Below, in pieces: positions 25,558 to 34,157 of a DNA stretch of 64,000 bases. The position numbers and the translations under genes were made by a program. Numbering within the stretch: position 1 is the first letter of the stretch; every line of letters begins with the position of its first letter. The DNA lies in NCBI GenBank assembly GCA_030267215.1, contig JAJDJP010000001.1, positions 62,001-126,000 on the forward strand. The letters are read 5' to 3'. The notes under the pieces were generated by a model. It was not told where the DNA came from. It searched no databases and saw only the letters and a list, made by a program, of their open reading frames with translations. This DNA comes from Ruminococcaceae bacterium OttesenSCG-928-A16. GTDB lineage: Bacteria > Bacillota > Clostridia > Oscillospirales > Ruminococcaceae.

Positions 25558-25654
25558 AAAGGCCAAACCCCGACGGCTTCGGGGCCTTGCAGAACAAGTT
25601 CTGCATTTTGGGATAGGGCTCCAAAACCGAACCGTTGCTATGCGAATTTGCTGG

Positions 25655-25686
25655 TAAATGGCCAAAAAAACACGCCCTTGACCTTG
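25655..25686 (+). repeat. Copy of dispersed repeat motif also found at 10.88 kb
   Basis: TAAATGGCC, nine variable bases, then CGCCCTTGACCTTG. The same arrangement is present inverted at 10881-10912. It lies in the 210-bp interval between the DUF5058 pair and the peptidase gene, which otherwise contains a small hairpin (GACGGCTTCGGGGCC region) and no gene. Confidence 0.5.
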
Positions 25687-25768
25687 GTTTTTGACGTTGG
25701 AGTTATCAATGCACCTGCGTTGAAAAGAAGTTTATAGTTTGAGTTTGTCTGTTAAACAGGAGGGGAAA

Positions 25769-27223
25769 ATGATAATCCTTTATATTTTGTTGGCCTTGCT
25801 GGGGGTTGTAGCGCTTTTGTTGCTGGCGGCTTGCATTAACACGCTGCGCATTAAAAACAAAACCCCGCTGGGCAGTGCCCTGCCGGTAAACGAAGAACTT
25901 GCGATGAAATATGCCAAAGACCTTGGCCGCATGCTACAGTGCGAAACGGTGAACGACCCGGGGGCAGACCCCGCCAAAACCAGCGCCGAATTTGCGGGTA
26001 TGCGCAGAGTGTTGGCAGAATTATTTCCCTTAAGCCACCAAACCCTGCACACGGTAGAGGGCCTTGGCGATGCCCTGCTGATGCGCTGGCAAGGCAAGGA
26101 CCCTAAGCGCGGTGCCATTGTGCTAATGGCCCACAGCGATGTTGTGCCCGCCACCGGCGAGTGGAAGTACCCGCCCTTTAGCGGCGAAGTGGCCGAAGGT
26201 TGTGTTTGGGGCCGTGGCGCGGTAGACACCAAGGGCTCGCTTTGTGCCATTTTTGAAGCCGTGGAAACCTTGCTGGCCGAAGGTTTTACCCCGCCGTGCG
26301 ATGTATATATAAGCAGCAGCAACAACGAAGAAACTATGGGCGATGGTGCCCCAAAGGCCCTTGCTTGGCTGCAAGAACAAGGGGTAAGCATTGATGTGGT
26401 AAGCGATGAGGGCGGTGCCATTTTACAAGCGCCGCTGCCCGGGTTAACCGGCAGCTTTGCCATGCTTGGCATTGTAGAAAAAGGCTTTGCCAACCTGCGG
26501 TTTACCGCCAAAAGCACCGGCGGGCATGCCAGCATGCCGCCCAAAGGCAGCCCCATTGTCCGGCTGGCCGCTTTTGTAAATAGGGTGGAAAAAAAGTCCC
26601 CCTTCAAAAAAGAAATATCCAAGCCGGTGCGGGATATGTTTAGAGAGCTTGCCCCCTACATGAGGTTTGGCATGCGGCTGGTGCTGGGCAACATTTGGCT
26701 GTTTGGGCCACTGTTAAAAGTGGTGCTGCCCAAGGTTAGCGCACAGGCGGGCGCTATGCTGCAAACCACCTGCGCCTTTACCATGGCCAGTGGCAGCGAG
26801 GCCGCCAACGTAATGCCCGAAACCGCCAGTGTAACCGCCAACCTGCGGTTTATTATGCACCAGCCGGGGGCAGAATCGATTGCGGTGATTAAAGCCCTTG
26901 CGGCCGAATATGGCCTTGAAACCGAGGTGCTGTATTCGCACGATTGCTCGCCCTATGTGGATATTGCCAGCTCCAAATATCAGTACATGATGGACTGTGT
27001 GAAAAAAGCCTTCCCCGATGTGGGGGTTGCGCCCTACATTATGCTTGGCGGCACCGACGCCCGGCATTTTGCCCATGTGTGCCCCTGCACGGTGCGGTTT
27101 GCCCCGCTTAAAATGAACAAGCAGCAACTGGGCAGCATGCACGGCCTAGATGAAAATGTGGACATAGACGCACTGGCAGGCGGGGTGGGTTTTTACCTTA
27201 CGGTGCTAAGAGATTATGTGTAA
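25769..27223 (+). CDS. M20 family metallopeptidase, membrane-anchored (CPS1/PM20D1-like)
   Basis: 484 residues from ATG 25769, which has AGGAGGGG at good spacing; the track adds ten residues before it. An N-terminal hydrophobic segment ('ILYILLALLGVVALLLLAAC') is an anchor or uncleaved signal. Metal ligands follow the M20 order: 'MAHSDVVPATGEW', 'RGAVDTKGSLCA', 'SSNNEETMGDGAP' with the general-base Glu, 'VVSDEGGAI', and a late 'LGGTDARHFAHV'. The dimerisation domain lies between. The anchored, CPS1-like form implies cleavage of small peptides or N-acyl amino acids at the membrane. Its position after the DUF5058 pair suggests joint work on peptides. Confidence 0.9.
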   Translation: MIILYILLALLGVVALLLLAACINTLRIKNKTPLGSALPVNEELAMKYAKDLGRMLQCETVNDPGADPAKTSAEFAGMRRVLAELFPLSHQTLHTVEGLGDALLMRWQGKDPKRGAIVLMAHSDVVPATGEWKYPPFSGEVAEGCVWGRGAVDTKGSLCAIFEAVETLLAEGFTPPCDVYISSSNNEETMGDGAPKALAWLQEQGVSIDVVSDEGGAILQAPLPGLTGSFAMLGIVEKGFANLRFTAKSTGGHASMPPKGSPIVRLAAFVNRVEKKSPFKKEISKPVRDMFRELAPYMRFGMRLVLGNIWLFGPLLKVVLPKVSAQAGAMLQTTCAFTMASGSEAANVMPETASVTANLRFIMHQPGAESIAVIKALAAEYGLETEVLYSHDCSPYVDIASSKYQYMMDCVKKAFPDVGVAPYIMLGGTDARHFAHVCPCTVRFAPLKMNKQQLGSMHGLDENVDIDALAGGVGFYLTVLRDYV

Positions 27224-27244
27224 TAAGCACGATGTTTCATCAAA

Positions 27245-27279
27245 ACGATGCCCCTGCTTTTGTGGGGCATCGTTTTTTT
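27245..27279 (+). terminator. Terminator after the M20 peptidase
   Basis: ACGATGCCCC/GGGGCATCGT stem followed by TTTTTTT. Confidence 0.9.
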
Positions 27280-27396
27280 AAGGCACAGTGATGGCCGGCA
27301 GGCTTAGTTTGGTTTGCCAAAATCGGCTGGCTTTATTCAGGTGCCTATGGTAAAATATTTGCTGGGTAATTTATCATTTGTTTTGGAGGACCATGC

Positions 27397-28812
27397 ATGG
27401 TTTTTAGCAGTGTTCCGTTTTTATTTTACTTTTTGCCGGTGCTTATTATTGTGTACGTCATCACCCCCAAAAAGCTAAAAAATGGCGTTATGATTTTGGC
27501 CAGCATGGTGTTTTTTGCCTGGGGAGAAATTCGCTTTATCCCGGTTATGCTGGCGCTTTCGGTAGTAGATTTTGTTTGTGGCCGCATGATGGAGCAAAAC
27601 CGAGACAACCAAAAACGGCGGTTGGCATTTATGCTAATTGGCGTGGGTGCCAACCTGTTTGTGCTGTTGTTTTTTAAATACACCAACTTTTTTGTGGCAA
27701 ACATTAACGGTGTGCTTGGCACCGCGATACCCGACCCCAACATCATTTTACCCATTGGTGTTTCATTCAACTCGTTTCAATCTATGAGTTACGCCATAGA
27801 CGTATACCGCGGCACCACCCGGGCCGAGAAAAAATATTACGATTACCTTTGCTATACCACCCTTTTCCCGCAAATTATTGCGGGGCCTATTGTGCGTTAT
27901 GTAACGGTAGAAAAAGATTTGGATGACCACGAAATTACCCGGGACGGGTTTTCGGAAGGAATGCGGCGGTTTTTAATTGGCCTTGGCAAAAAGGTGCTTA
28001 TTGCCAATAATGTGGGTTTGCTGTGGAGCCAGGTGTCCGCCGGTACGGCGGGGCAGCCCACTGTAATGCTGTATTGGCTGGGCATTATAGCCTACACCTT
28101 CCAAATTTATTTCGATTTTTCGGGCTACAGCGACATGGCAATTGGCCTGGCCCGTGTGTTTGGCCTTACCTTTGACGAAAACTTTGACACCCCCTACATT
28201 GCCAAAAGTATTACCGAATTTTGGCGCCGCTGGCACATTACGCTAAGCGCCTGGTTCCGAGATTATATTTATATCCCTATGGGGGGCAACCGCAAGGGTA
28301 AATTGCGGCAGATGCTGAACATTTTTGTGGTGTGGGCGCTAACCGGGTTTTGGCACGGTGCCAGCTGGAACTTTGTGCTGTGGGGCCTTTATTTTGCCGT
28401 GCTGCTGGTGTTCGAAAAATTTGTTCTGTTCCGTTTTTGGCAAAAGGTGCCCAAGGTCTTCCAGCATGTTTACACCATGCTGCTGGTTATTATCAGCTGG
28501 GTAATTTTTGCCGCCGATGATTTGGTAGGGGTAACCCTGGGGCAATATTTAGCCGGGCTATTTGGGCTTGGCAACCTGCCGCTATACAACAACGGGGCCC
28601 TGTTTTACCTGCTGCAATACGCCATTATTTTTGTGGTGGCGGCCTACTTTGCCACCCCGCACTTTAAAACCCGGGTGCTGCAACCGGCCGAAAAAAACCA
28701 AAGCAAACTACTATGGGGTTTTACTACCGCTGGTTACGTAATTGTGTTTTTGGCCTGCGTAGCCTTTATTGTAAATAGTAGCTACAATCCGTTTTTATAT
28801 TTTAGGTTTTAA
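27397..28812 (+). CDS. MBOAT family O-acyltransferase (AlgI/DltB-like)
   Basis: Polytopic membrane acyltransferase of 471 residues. The family core is clear: 'ITEFWRRWHITLSAWFRDYI' followed by 'GFWHGASWNFVLWG' with the invariant catalytic His. The protein moves acyl groups, usually acetyl, across the membrane to an outer polymer. The next gene, 18 bases on, encodes a DHHW (AlgJ/AlgX-like) protein that would complete the transfer. No polysaccharide synthase is adjacent, so the modified polymer (wall glycan, secondary polymer or exopolysaccharide) is unknown. The start has GGAGGA six bases upstream. Confidence 0.93.
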   Translation: MVFSSVPFLFYFLPVLIIVYVITPKKLKNGVMILASMVFFAWGEIRFIPVMLALSVVDFVCGRMMEQNRDNQKRRLAFMLIGVGANLFVLLFFKYTNFFVANINGVLGTAIPDPNIILPIGVSFNSFQSMSYAIDVYRGTTRAEKKYYDYLCYTTLFPQIIAGPIVRYVTVEKDLDDHEITRDGFSEGMRRFLIGLGKKVLIANNVGLLWSQVSAGTAGQPTVMLYWLGIIAYTFQIYFDFSGYSDMAIGLARVFGLTFDENFDTPYIAKSITEFWRRWHITLSAWFRDYIYIPMGGNRKGKLRQMLNIFVVWALTGFWHGASWNFVLWGLYFAVLLVFEKFVLFRFWQKVPKVFQHVYTMLLVIISWVIFAADDLVGVTLGQYLAGLFGLGNLPLYNNGALFYLLQYAIIFVVAAYFATPHFKTRVLQPAEKNQSKLLWGFTTAGYVIVFLACVAFIVNSSYNPFLYFRF

Positions 28813-28830
28813 GGAAGGAGGGCAACCACC

Positions 28831-29952
28831 GTGCAAAATTTTAAAAATAAGTTTTTCTTTATTATATTTGTGGTGGTTTGGGGCGCTATTATTGTGTGGA
28901 ACTTTGTTACCCCAAACCAAAGTTTTTCCGAAGCTGAGAACCGCACGTTGGCTTCTTTCCCCCATTTTACGGTAGAAACCCTGCTGGATGGCGATTATAT
29001 GGACGGGGTGGACACCTACCTGAACGATCATTTTGCTGGTCGGCCCTATTGGGTAAGTGGGCAAAGCTTAATGGAGTACGGCCTTGGCAAGCGTGAAATT
29101 AACAATGTGTTTATTGGCAATAATGCCCTGCTTGGCAGCACCGGCCAGCCCGATGCCGACATTGCCGCCGCCAATATTGCCGGGGTAAATGCCTTTGCTG
29201 CCCAGTATAAAATACCCACCTATACCTTGCTAATACCCAGCAGCACGGCGGTGCAGCCCCAAAACCTGCCCACCTTTGCCGAAGACTGGGACGAAGAGGG
29301 CTTTATTAAAACCAGCAATGTAGCTTTTGGGCAAGGGGTAACCCCAGTAGATGCCTGGACACCGCTTGCCGCCCACAGCGATGAATATATTTACTACCGA
29401 ACCGACCACCACTGGACCACCTACGGGGCCAGCCTTGCCTATGCACAACTGGCTGGTGCCATGGGCCTGCCCAACCGTGCACAAGAGTTTACAACGCAAA
29501 CGGTAAGTACCACGTTTGAAGGAACCTATCAATCTAAAACGGGGTTCCCGCTTGTTCAAAAAGACACCATTGAGCTATACCAAGCAGGGCAGGCCACCAC
29601 TTTTAGCGTGTTTAATGGTGCCGAAGAAGTGGAGTATGATTCGATTTTCTTCCCCGAGTTTTTGCAAAAGAAGGACCAATATTCTTACTTTTTGGGGCAG
29701 GTGCAGCCTTATGTAACGGTGTATACCGGTGCGGGCACCGGCAAAAAACTGCTGCTTTTTAAAGATAGCTACGCCCACTGCCTTACCCCCATGCTACTGG
29801 CAGATTACGACGAAATACGATTGGTGGATTTGCGCTACTTAAACGGTGCCAACATTGGCAGCCTTGTGCAGGCCGAACAATACGACGAGGCTTTGTTTTT
29901 ATACAGCGCCGATGTATTCGCTCATCAAAAGGTATCCGGTAAGTTGCAATAG
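28831..29952 (+). CDS. DHHW family (AlgJ/AlgX-like) extracytoplasmic O-acetylation protein
   Basis: 373 residues from GTG 28831 with GGAAGGAGGG upstream. An N-terminal membrane anchor ('KFFFIIFVVVWGAIIVWNFV') is followed by an SGNH-like domain with 'FSEAENRTLASFP' near the start and the catalytic 'YRTDHHWTTYGA' motif in the middle. 'LLFKDSYAHCLTPML' provides the Ser-containing block. Such proteins work with MBOAT proteins to O-acetylate exported glycans. The pair forms a compact operon. Confidence 0.92.
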   Translation: MQNFKNKFFFIIFVVVWGAIIVWNFVTPNQSFSEAENRTLASFPHFTVETLLDGDYMDGVDTYLNDHFAGRPYWVSGQSLMEYGLGKREINNVFIGNNALLGSTGQPDADIAAANIAGVNAFAAQYKIPTYTLLIPSSTAVQPQNLPTFAEDWDEEGFIKTSNVAFGQGVTPVDAWTPLAAHSDEYIYYRTDHHWTTYGASLAYAQLAGAMGLPNRAQEFTTQTVSTTFEGTYQSKTGFPLVQKDTIELYQAGQATTFSVFNGAEEVEYDSIFFPEFLQKKDQYSYFLGQVQPYVTVYTGAGTGKKLLLFKDSYAHCLTPMLLADYDEIRLVDLRYLNGANIGSLVQAEQYDEALFLYSADVFAHQKVSGKLQ

Positions 29953-30231
29953 GCATTCAGCATGTTTCCATAGGCCGAACAAATGAAGAAATTATGAACG
30001 GAAAGCTGCCTGCCTACAAAACTAATTGTGTGAAACTTTGTAAAACGGGTTGTTTTGGCGGCGGGGTTCATGTATCATTGTAAAGGTTGGAAGAATATGT
30101 GTAACCATTTTGTAATGTTTAAAGCAATGTGGTTGGCTATAGAACCAGCCGCTGATAGATAGCACAAAGCGTGCAATGTTTGCACTGTGCAGCTGCAAAA
30201 ATTAATTTGGCAAAAGAGAGGAATTTGGTTT

Positions 30232-31284
30232 ATGGCAATTACGTTAGCCGAGTTTTTGGGCGAACTAACCACCAATATACCATTGTTAATAACATCGCTG
30301 CTTACCTTGGCGGTTATTTTGGTAAATGGATGGACAGACGCCCCCAACGCAATCGCTACCTGTATTTCCACCCGCTCTATGGAGCCACGGCCGGCCATTT
30401 TAATGGCTGCTGTGTTTAACTTTTTGGGCATTTTGGTAATGACCTTTATTAACAAAACAGTGGCTGAAACCATTTATAATATGGTAGATTTTGGGAATAA
30501 CTCTCACGATGCGCTGGTGGCGCTGTGTGCGGCCATGGTAGCCATTGTGGTGTGGGCAACCGCCGCATGGTGGTTTGGTATACCCACCAGCGAAAGCCAC
30601 GCCCTAATTGCCGGGCTTTCGGGCGCGGCCATTGCCATACATGGCGGGCTGGGCGGCATTAACGGCGGCGAATGGATAAAGGTAGTTTACGGGCTTGTGC
30701 TTTCTACCCTGTTGGGTTTTGCCATGGGCTGGGTAACCGTGAAACTGGTAGAATTAATTTTTAAAGGGATAGACCGGCGCAAAACCAGCGGGTTTTTTCG
30801 TGGGGCGCAAATTGGCGGCGGTGCCGCCATGGCCTTTATGCACGGCGCGCAAGATGGCCAAAAGTTTATGGGCGTATTTTTGCTGGGCACTGCCCTTGCC
30901 AAAGGGCAAAGCGGCGGCGGCATGGTAGAAATTCCATTTTGGCTTATTATTTTATGCTCGCTGGTAATGGGGCTTGGTACCTCCATTGGCGGCTACCGCA
31001 TTATTAAAGCGGTGGGTATGGATATGGTAAAGCTGGAGAAATACCAGGGATTTGCCGCCGATGCCGCAGCGGCGGGCTGCTTGCTTATTTCCTCGTTAAC
31101 CGGCATACCGGTTAGCACCACCCACACCAAAACCACTGCCATTATGGGCGTGGGCGCGGCCAAACGCCTGCGCAGCGTTAACTGGGGCGTGGTAAAAGAA
31201 ATGATTTTAACCTGGGTGCTCACTTTTCCTGGTTGTGGGCTTATTGGCTTTTTAATTGCAAAGCTGTTTTTACAAATATTTTAA
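30232..31284 (+). CDS. PiT family inorganic phosphate transporter
   Basis: About 350 residues. I place the start at ATG 30232 (MAITLAEFLGE) rather than the upstream GTG. The two PiT signatures are 'VNGWTDAPNAIATCISTRSM' in the N-terminal half and 'HGAQDGQKFMGVFLLG' in the C-terminal half, each followed by membrane helices; 'IPVSTTHTKTTAIMGVG' is a third conserved block. It imports phosphate with a cation. The DUF47 protein downstream is the usual partner, forming a pit-accessory operon. A weak promoter (TTGTTT, 17 bases, TATCAT) ends at 30077. No clear PhoB box was seen. Confidence 0.93.
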   Translation: MAITLAEFLGELTTNIPLLITSLLTLAVILVNGWTDAPNAIATCISTRSMEPRPAILMAAVFNFLGILVMTFINKTVAETIYNMVDFGNNSHDALVALCAAMVAIVVWATAAWWFGIPTSESHALIAGLSGAAIAIHGGLGGINGGEWIKVVYGLVLSTLLGFAMGWVTVKLVELIFKGIDRRKTSGFFRGAQIGGGAAMAFMHGAQDGQKFMGVFLLGTALAKGQSGGGMVEIPFWLIILCSLVMGLGTSIGGYRIIKAVGMDMVKLEKYQGFAADAAAAGCLLISSLTGIPVSTTHTKTTAIMGVGAAKRLRSVNWGVVKEMILTWVLTFPGCGLIGFLIAKLFLQIF

Positions 31285-31391
31285 GGTTGCAACTACACTT
31301 GTGGGTTGGTTGCATTTATGCAAACCAGCTTTAATAAAAAGTAATTTTGTGCCTGCAACACCGCAGGTAAAACAGAAAGGGAGAACCCAGT

Positions 31392-32009
31392 ATGGCTAAA
31401 AAGAATGAATATTTTGATACTTTTCAAACCTTGGTAGATTTTTCTTGCCAGGCGGCTAAAGAGTTGCAAACCTCTTTGCAAGAGTTTGACCCGATGACCC
31501 TGCAGGGCAAAATGGAAAGCATGCACGAAATTGAGCATAACGCCGATGATGAAAAACACACCATGATGACCAAATTGGCGCAGGAATTTGTTACCCCCAT
31601 AGAGCGGGAAGACATTATTTTGCTTGCCAACGAAATTGACGAAGTAATTGATAAAATTGAAGATGTGCTAATGCGCATATATATGTACAATATTAAGGCA
31701 ATACGCCCAGAGGCCCTTGCCTTTACCGATGTTATTGTGCGCTGCACCATGGCTTTGCAGGTGGCGATGGCCGAATTTTATAATTTCCATAAATCGAAAG
31801 AGATTAAGCAGTGCATTATTGATGTAAACACCATGGAAGAAGAGGGCGATGCCCTTTATATCGAGGCTATGCGCACCCTGTATACCTCCGATGCTGACGC
31901 CGTTACCATTGTAGCCTGGAGCGAAACCTTTGACCGGCTGGAAGAATGCTGCGATGCTTGCGAGCATGTGGCCAATGTGATGGAAAGCGTAATGATGAAA
32001 AACGCCTAG
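31392..32009 (+). CDS. DUF47 family PhoU-like protein (Pit accessory protein)
   Basis: 205-residue soluble, mostly helical protein with many acidic residues and the PhoU-like pattern 'MESMHEIEHNADDEKHTMMT' and 'LLANEIDEVIDKIEDVLMRI'. These acidic clusters bind metals in PhoU-like folds. It lies about 110 bases after the PiT gene. DUF47 proteins are thought to modulate the low-affinity transporter; the genetic linkage here supports that. Confidence 0.92.
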   Translation: MAKKNEYFDTFQTLVDFSCQAAKELQTSLQEFDPMTLQGKMESMHEIEHNADDEKHTMMTKLAQEFVTPIEREDIILLANEIDEVIDKIEDVLMRIYMYNIKAIRPEALAFTDVIVRCTMALQVAMAEFYNFHKSKEIKQCIIDVNTMEEEGDALYIEAMRTLYTSDADAVTIVAWSETFDRLEECCDACEHVANVMESVMMKNA

Positions 32010-32240
32010 GCAAATGGGCACATACAACAAGCGCTCAAACACAATCCCCAAGATGTGCCTCTCGTTCAAAAGCCCCAACGAGGTTCCGGGATGCACTGTG
32101 TAGCACGTCATTGGCCGGGGAAGCCCCCTCGCCCATGGCTTCCGCCCTTCCTTGGCTGGTTTACACCGCAGTTTCTTCTTTTTAGAGAAAAGCGTCCCCT
32201 CATCATGGACAACCCAACACGGTTTTTACCATTGTTTCCA

Positions 32241-32260
32241 GCAAAATCATTGCATTTTGC
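32241..32260. promoter_or_regulatory. Inverted repeat over the DUF3798-gene promoter
   Basis: GCAAAAT-6-ATTTTGC, a perfect seven-base dyad that overlaps the -35 box of the following promoter. It is a good candidate operator for an unknown regulator. Confidence 0.5.
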
Positions 32261-32278
32261 GAATATTTGTGCTATAGT
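32250..32278 (+). promoter_or_regulatory. Promoter of the DUF3798 binding-protein gene
   Basis: TTGCAT (32250-32255), 17 bases, TATAGT (32273-32278), 73 bases upstream of the start. The rest of 32010-32240 holds no gene; the track ORFs across it lack ribosome binding sites. Confidence 0.65.
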
Positions 32279-32351
32279 TTTAACTACCTTTTTGGGCTTT
32301 CATTATGCTTAAAAAGAAGAAGTCTGAATTTCAAAAAACAGGAGGAAGATT

Positions 32352-33485
32352 ATGAAAAAAGTTCTAGCTATGGTTTTCGCGGCGATTATGCTGTTTAGCT
32401 TTACAGCTTGTCGCGACGCTTCGGCCGGGGCCGACAACGGTGATTACAAAATTGGCATTATCACCGGCACTGTGTCTCAGGGTGAAGAAGAGTTCCAGGC
32501 TGCGCAGGCAATGCTTAACAAATACGGCGCGGACAAGATCATCACCGCCACCTATCCCGACAAATTTAGCGATGAGGTTGAAACCACCATTGCCCAGGTT
32601 TTGAGCCTGGCTGACCAAGGTGCTAAAGCAATCGTGTTTGTGCAGGCTGTTCCGGGCGCTATCGCGGCGATAGAGAAAACCCGCGAGACCCATCCCGACA
32701 TCCTGTTTGTTTGCGGTGTTGCGGCCGAGCCTCCCCGTGAGATTGCCGCTGCTGCCGACGTTGTAATGCTGGTTGACGAAATAGGCATGGGCACCACGGT
32801 TATTGAGCAAGCTGCCAAGCAGGGTGCCAAAACTTTTGTGCACTACTCTTTCCCCCGCCACCTGGGCTACGAGACCATCGCTGCCCGCACCGCGCTGTTT
32901 AAAGAAACCTGCGCCGCCATGGGCATTGAGTATGTTGAAGCCACCGCCCCAGACCCCACTGGTGATGCCGGCGTTTCTGGTGCACAGCAGTTTATTGTAG
33001 AAGATGTGCCGCGCAAGGTTGCCGAGTATGGCGCCGACACCGCTTTCTTCTCCACCAACTGCTCTATGCAAGAGCCACTTATTCGCAGCGCATTAGAGCA
33101 GAAAGCTGTTTACCCGCAGCAGTGCTGCCCGTCTCCCTACCATGGCTATCCCGCTGCGCTTAACATCGCAACCGACGGCCACGAGGGTGACGTACAATAC
33201 ATGCTAGACCAAATTGCTGCCAAGGTTGAAGAGGGCGGGAATACGGGCCGTATGTCTACATGGCCGCTGCCTGTAAACATGCTAATGGTGCAGGCTGGTG
33301 TCGAGTACGCCATCGAGTTCTGCGAGGGCAATACCGAAGGCCGTTACGATGAAGCCAAATTCCGCGCAGCGGTTGACAAGGTTGCCGCTGAGTACGATGC
33401 CAGTGCCACTTTGTCTTACTACGCCGACGACGAGGGCGAAGTTGACAACTTCTACATGATCCTTTGTGATTTCTACAATTTCTAA
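32352..33485 (+). CDS. DUF3798 family putative substrate-binding lipoprotein
   Basis: 377 residues with a lipoprotein-type signal ending FTAC (Cys20). The mature part has two-lobed periplasmic-binding character ('YKIGIITGTVSQGEEEFQAA', 'ALADQGAKAIVFVQAVPG'-like segments) and the conserved 'TFVHYSFPRHLGYETIAART' and 'FFSTNCSMQEPLI' stretches that I recognise as DUF3798. Four Cys residues are notable for an exported protein. A sugar/nucleoside-type ATPase and two permeases follow after 670 bases, so it is very probably their binding protein. The ligand is unknown. It starts behind CAGGAGGAAGATT and ends in a hairpin. Confidence 0.82.
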   Translation: MKKVLAMVFAAIMLFSFTACRDASAGADNGDYKIGIITGTVSQGEEEFQAAQAMLNKYGADKIITATYPDKFSDEVETTIAQVLSLADQGAKAIVFVQAVPGAIAAIEKTRETHPDILFVCGVAAEPPREIAAAADVVMLVDEIGMGTTVIEQAAKQGAKTFVHYSFPRHLGYETIAARTALFKETCAAMGIEYVEATAPDPTGDAGVSGAQQFIVEDVPRKVAEYGADTAFFSTNCSMQEPLIRSALEQKAVYPQQCCPSPYHGYPAALNIATDGHEGDVQYMLDQIAAKVEEGGNTGRMSTWPLPVNMLMVQAGVEYAIEFCEGNTEGRYDEAKFRAAVDKVAAEYDASATLSYYADDEGEVDNFYMILCDFYNF

Positions 33486-33510
33486 GGACCGATTGAACTA
33501 AATCATTCGG

Positions 33511-33546
33511 AGCCGCCGGGCTCTTGTGAACCCGGCGGCTTCGTTG
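33511..33546 (+). terminator. Hairpin after the DUF3798 gene
   Basis: AGCCGCCGGG/CCCGGCGGCT ten-bp stem with a weak T run, so a partial terminator or stabilising 3' end. Confidence 0.7.
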
Positions 33547-34157
33547 TATATTGAAAACCACTTGCTAGGCCAGTGGTTACTGGCAAAGTTTTGGCCTATA
33601 ATGCGAACACAAACTCCTTTGCTATCATTCAGGTGTGGCCGCATGCTGTATAGGTAGTTTTCTGAACTAAAACTCAAGTATCGAAACCAAGAATGTTAGC
33701 GCCGCGGGCACTATGTGGGCATTGCAGGTAAAAATGCAAAGAAGATACCGGGGTACATACAGAATTAACTTGAAGAAGACCAGATAGGGGAACAACTGAC
33801 GATGAGCAGCCAGGCCGTTTACGGGTGGCAAGCAACAAAACCCCGCAGATGTTAGGCTCTTATTTACACCATGTGGGGCGTAGCGAGTGTTTAGGGGCTG
33901 TGGTTGCACACAAAATACTACCGGCTATGCCGGGGAAGGGTTATTTGGTGTTTGTCTCTGCCCGCGCTTTTTGCCAAGTACGGCTAGGTTGGCCGGCTGT
34001 TTGGCTGATAGCGCGAATGGAGACCGAAAGTTGTTTAAACTAGATGCTTTTTGTAGTGTGTATCACACGCTATAAATGTTAATAAGATAAAAAACAGGAT
34101 GCTAAGCCGGGGCATATGCAGCCCCGGAAGCGGCAACCTGCACAGGAGGCTTGAAAG
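33547..34157. other. 610-bp interval without recognisable gene
   Basis: No ORF here has a credible start site. Visible elements are a dyad GTGTG-tat-CACAC at 34056-34068 followed by TATAAA, which may be the promoter region for the ATPase operon, and the hairpin CCGGGGCATATGCAGCCCCGG just before its ribosome binding site (34109-34129). The remainder could hold a structured leader, a small RNA or a decayed gene; I recognise no known riboswitch class. Confidence 0.4.

Noticed and set aside
31946-32312. ORFs of 79 and 85 residues after the DUF47 gene
   Set aside because: The first begins inside the DUF47 gene in another frame, neither has a ribosome binding site, and both cross the next promoter.
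33667-34075. Small ORFs in the gap before the tandem ATPase
   Set aside because: No initiation signals and no recognisable protein character; reported only as an unexplained interval.
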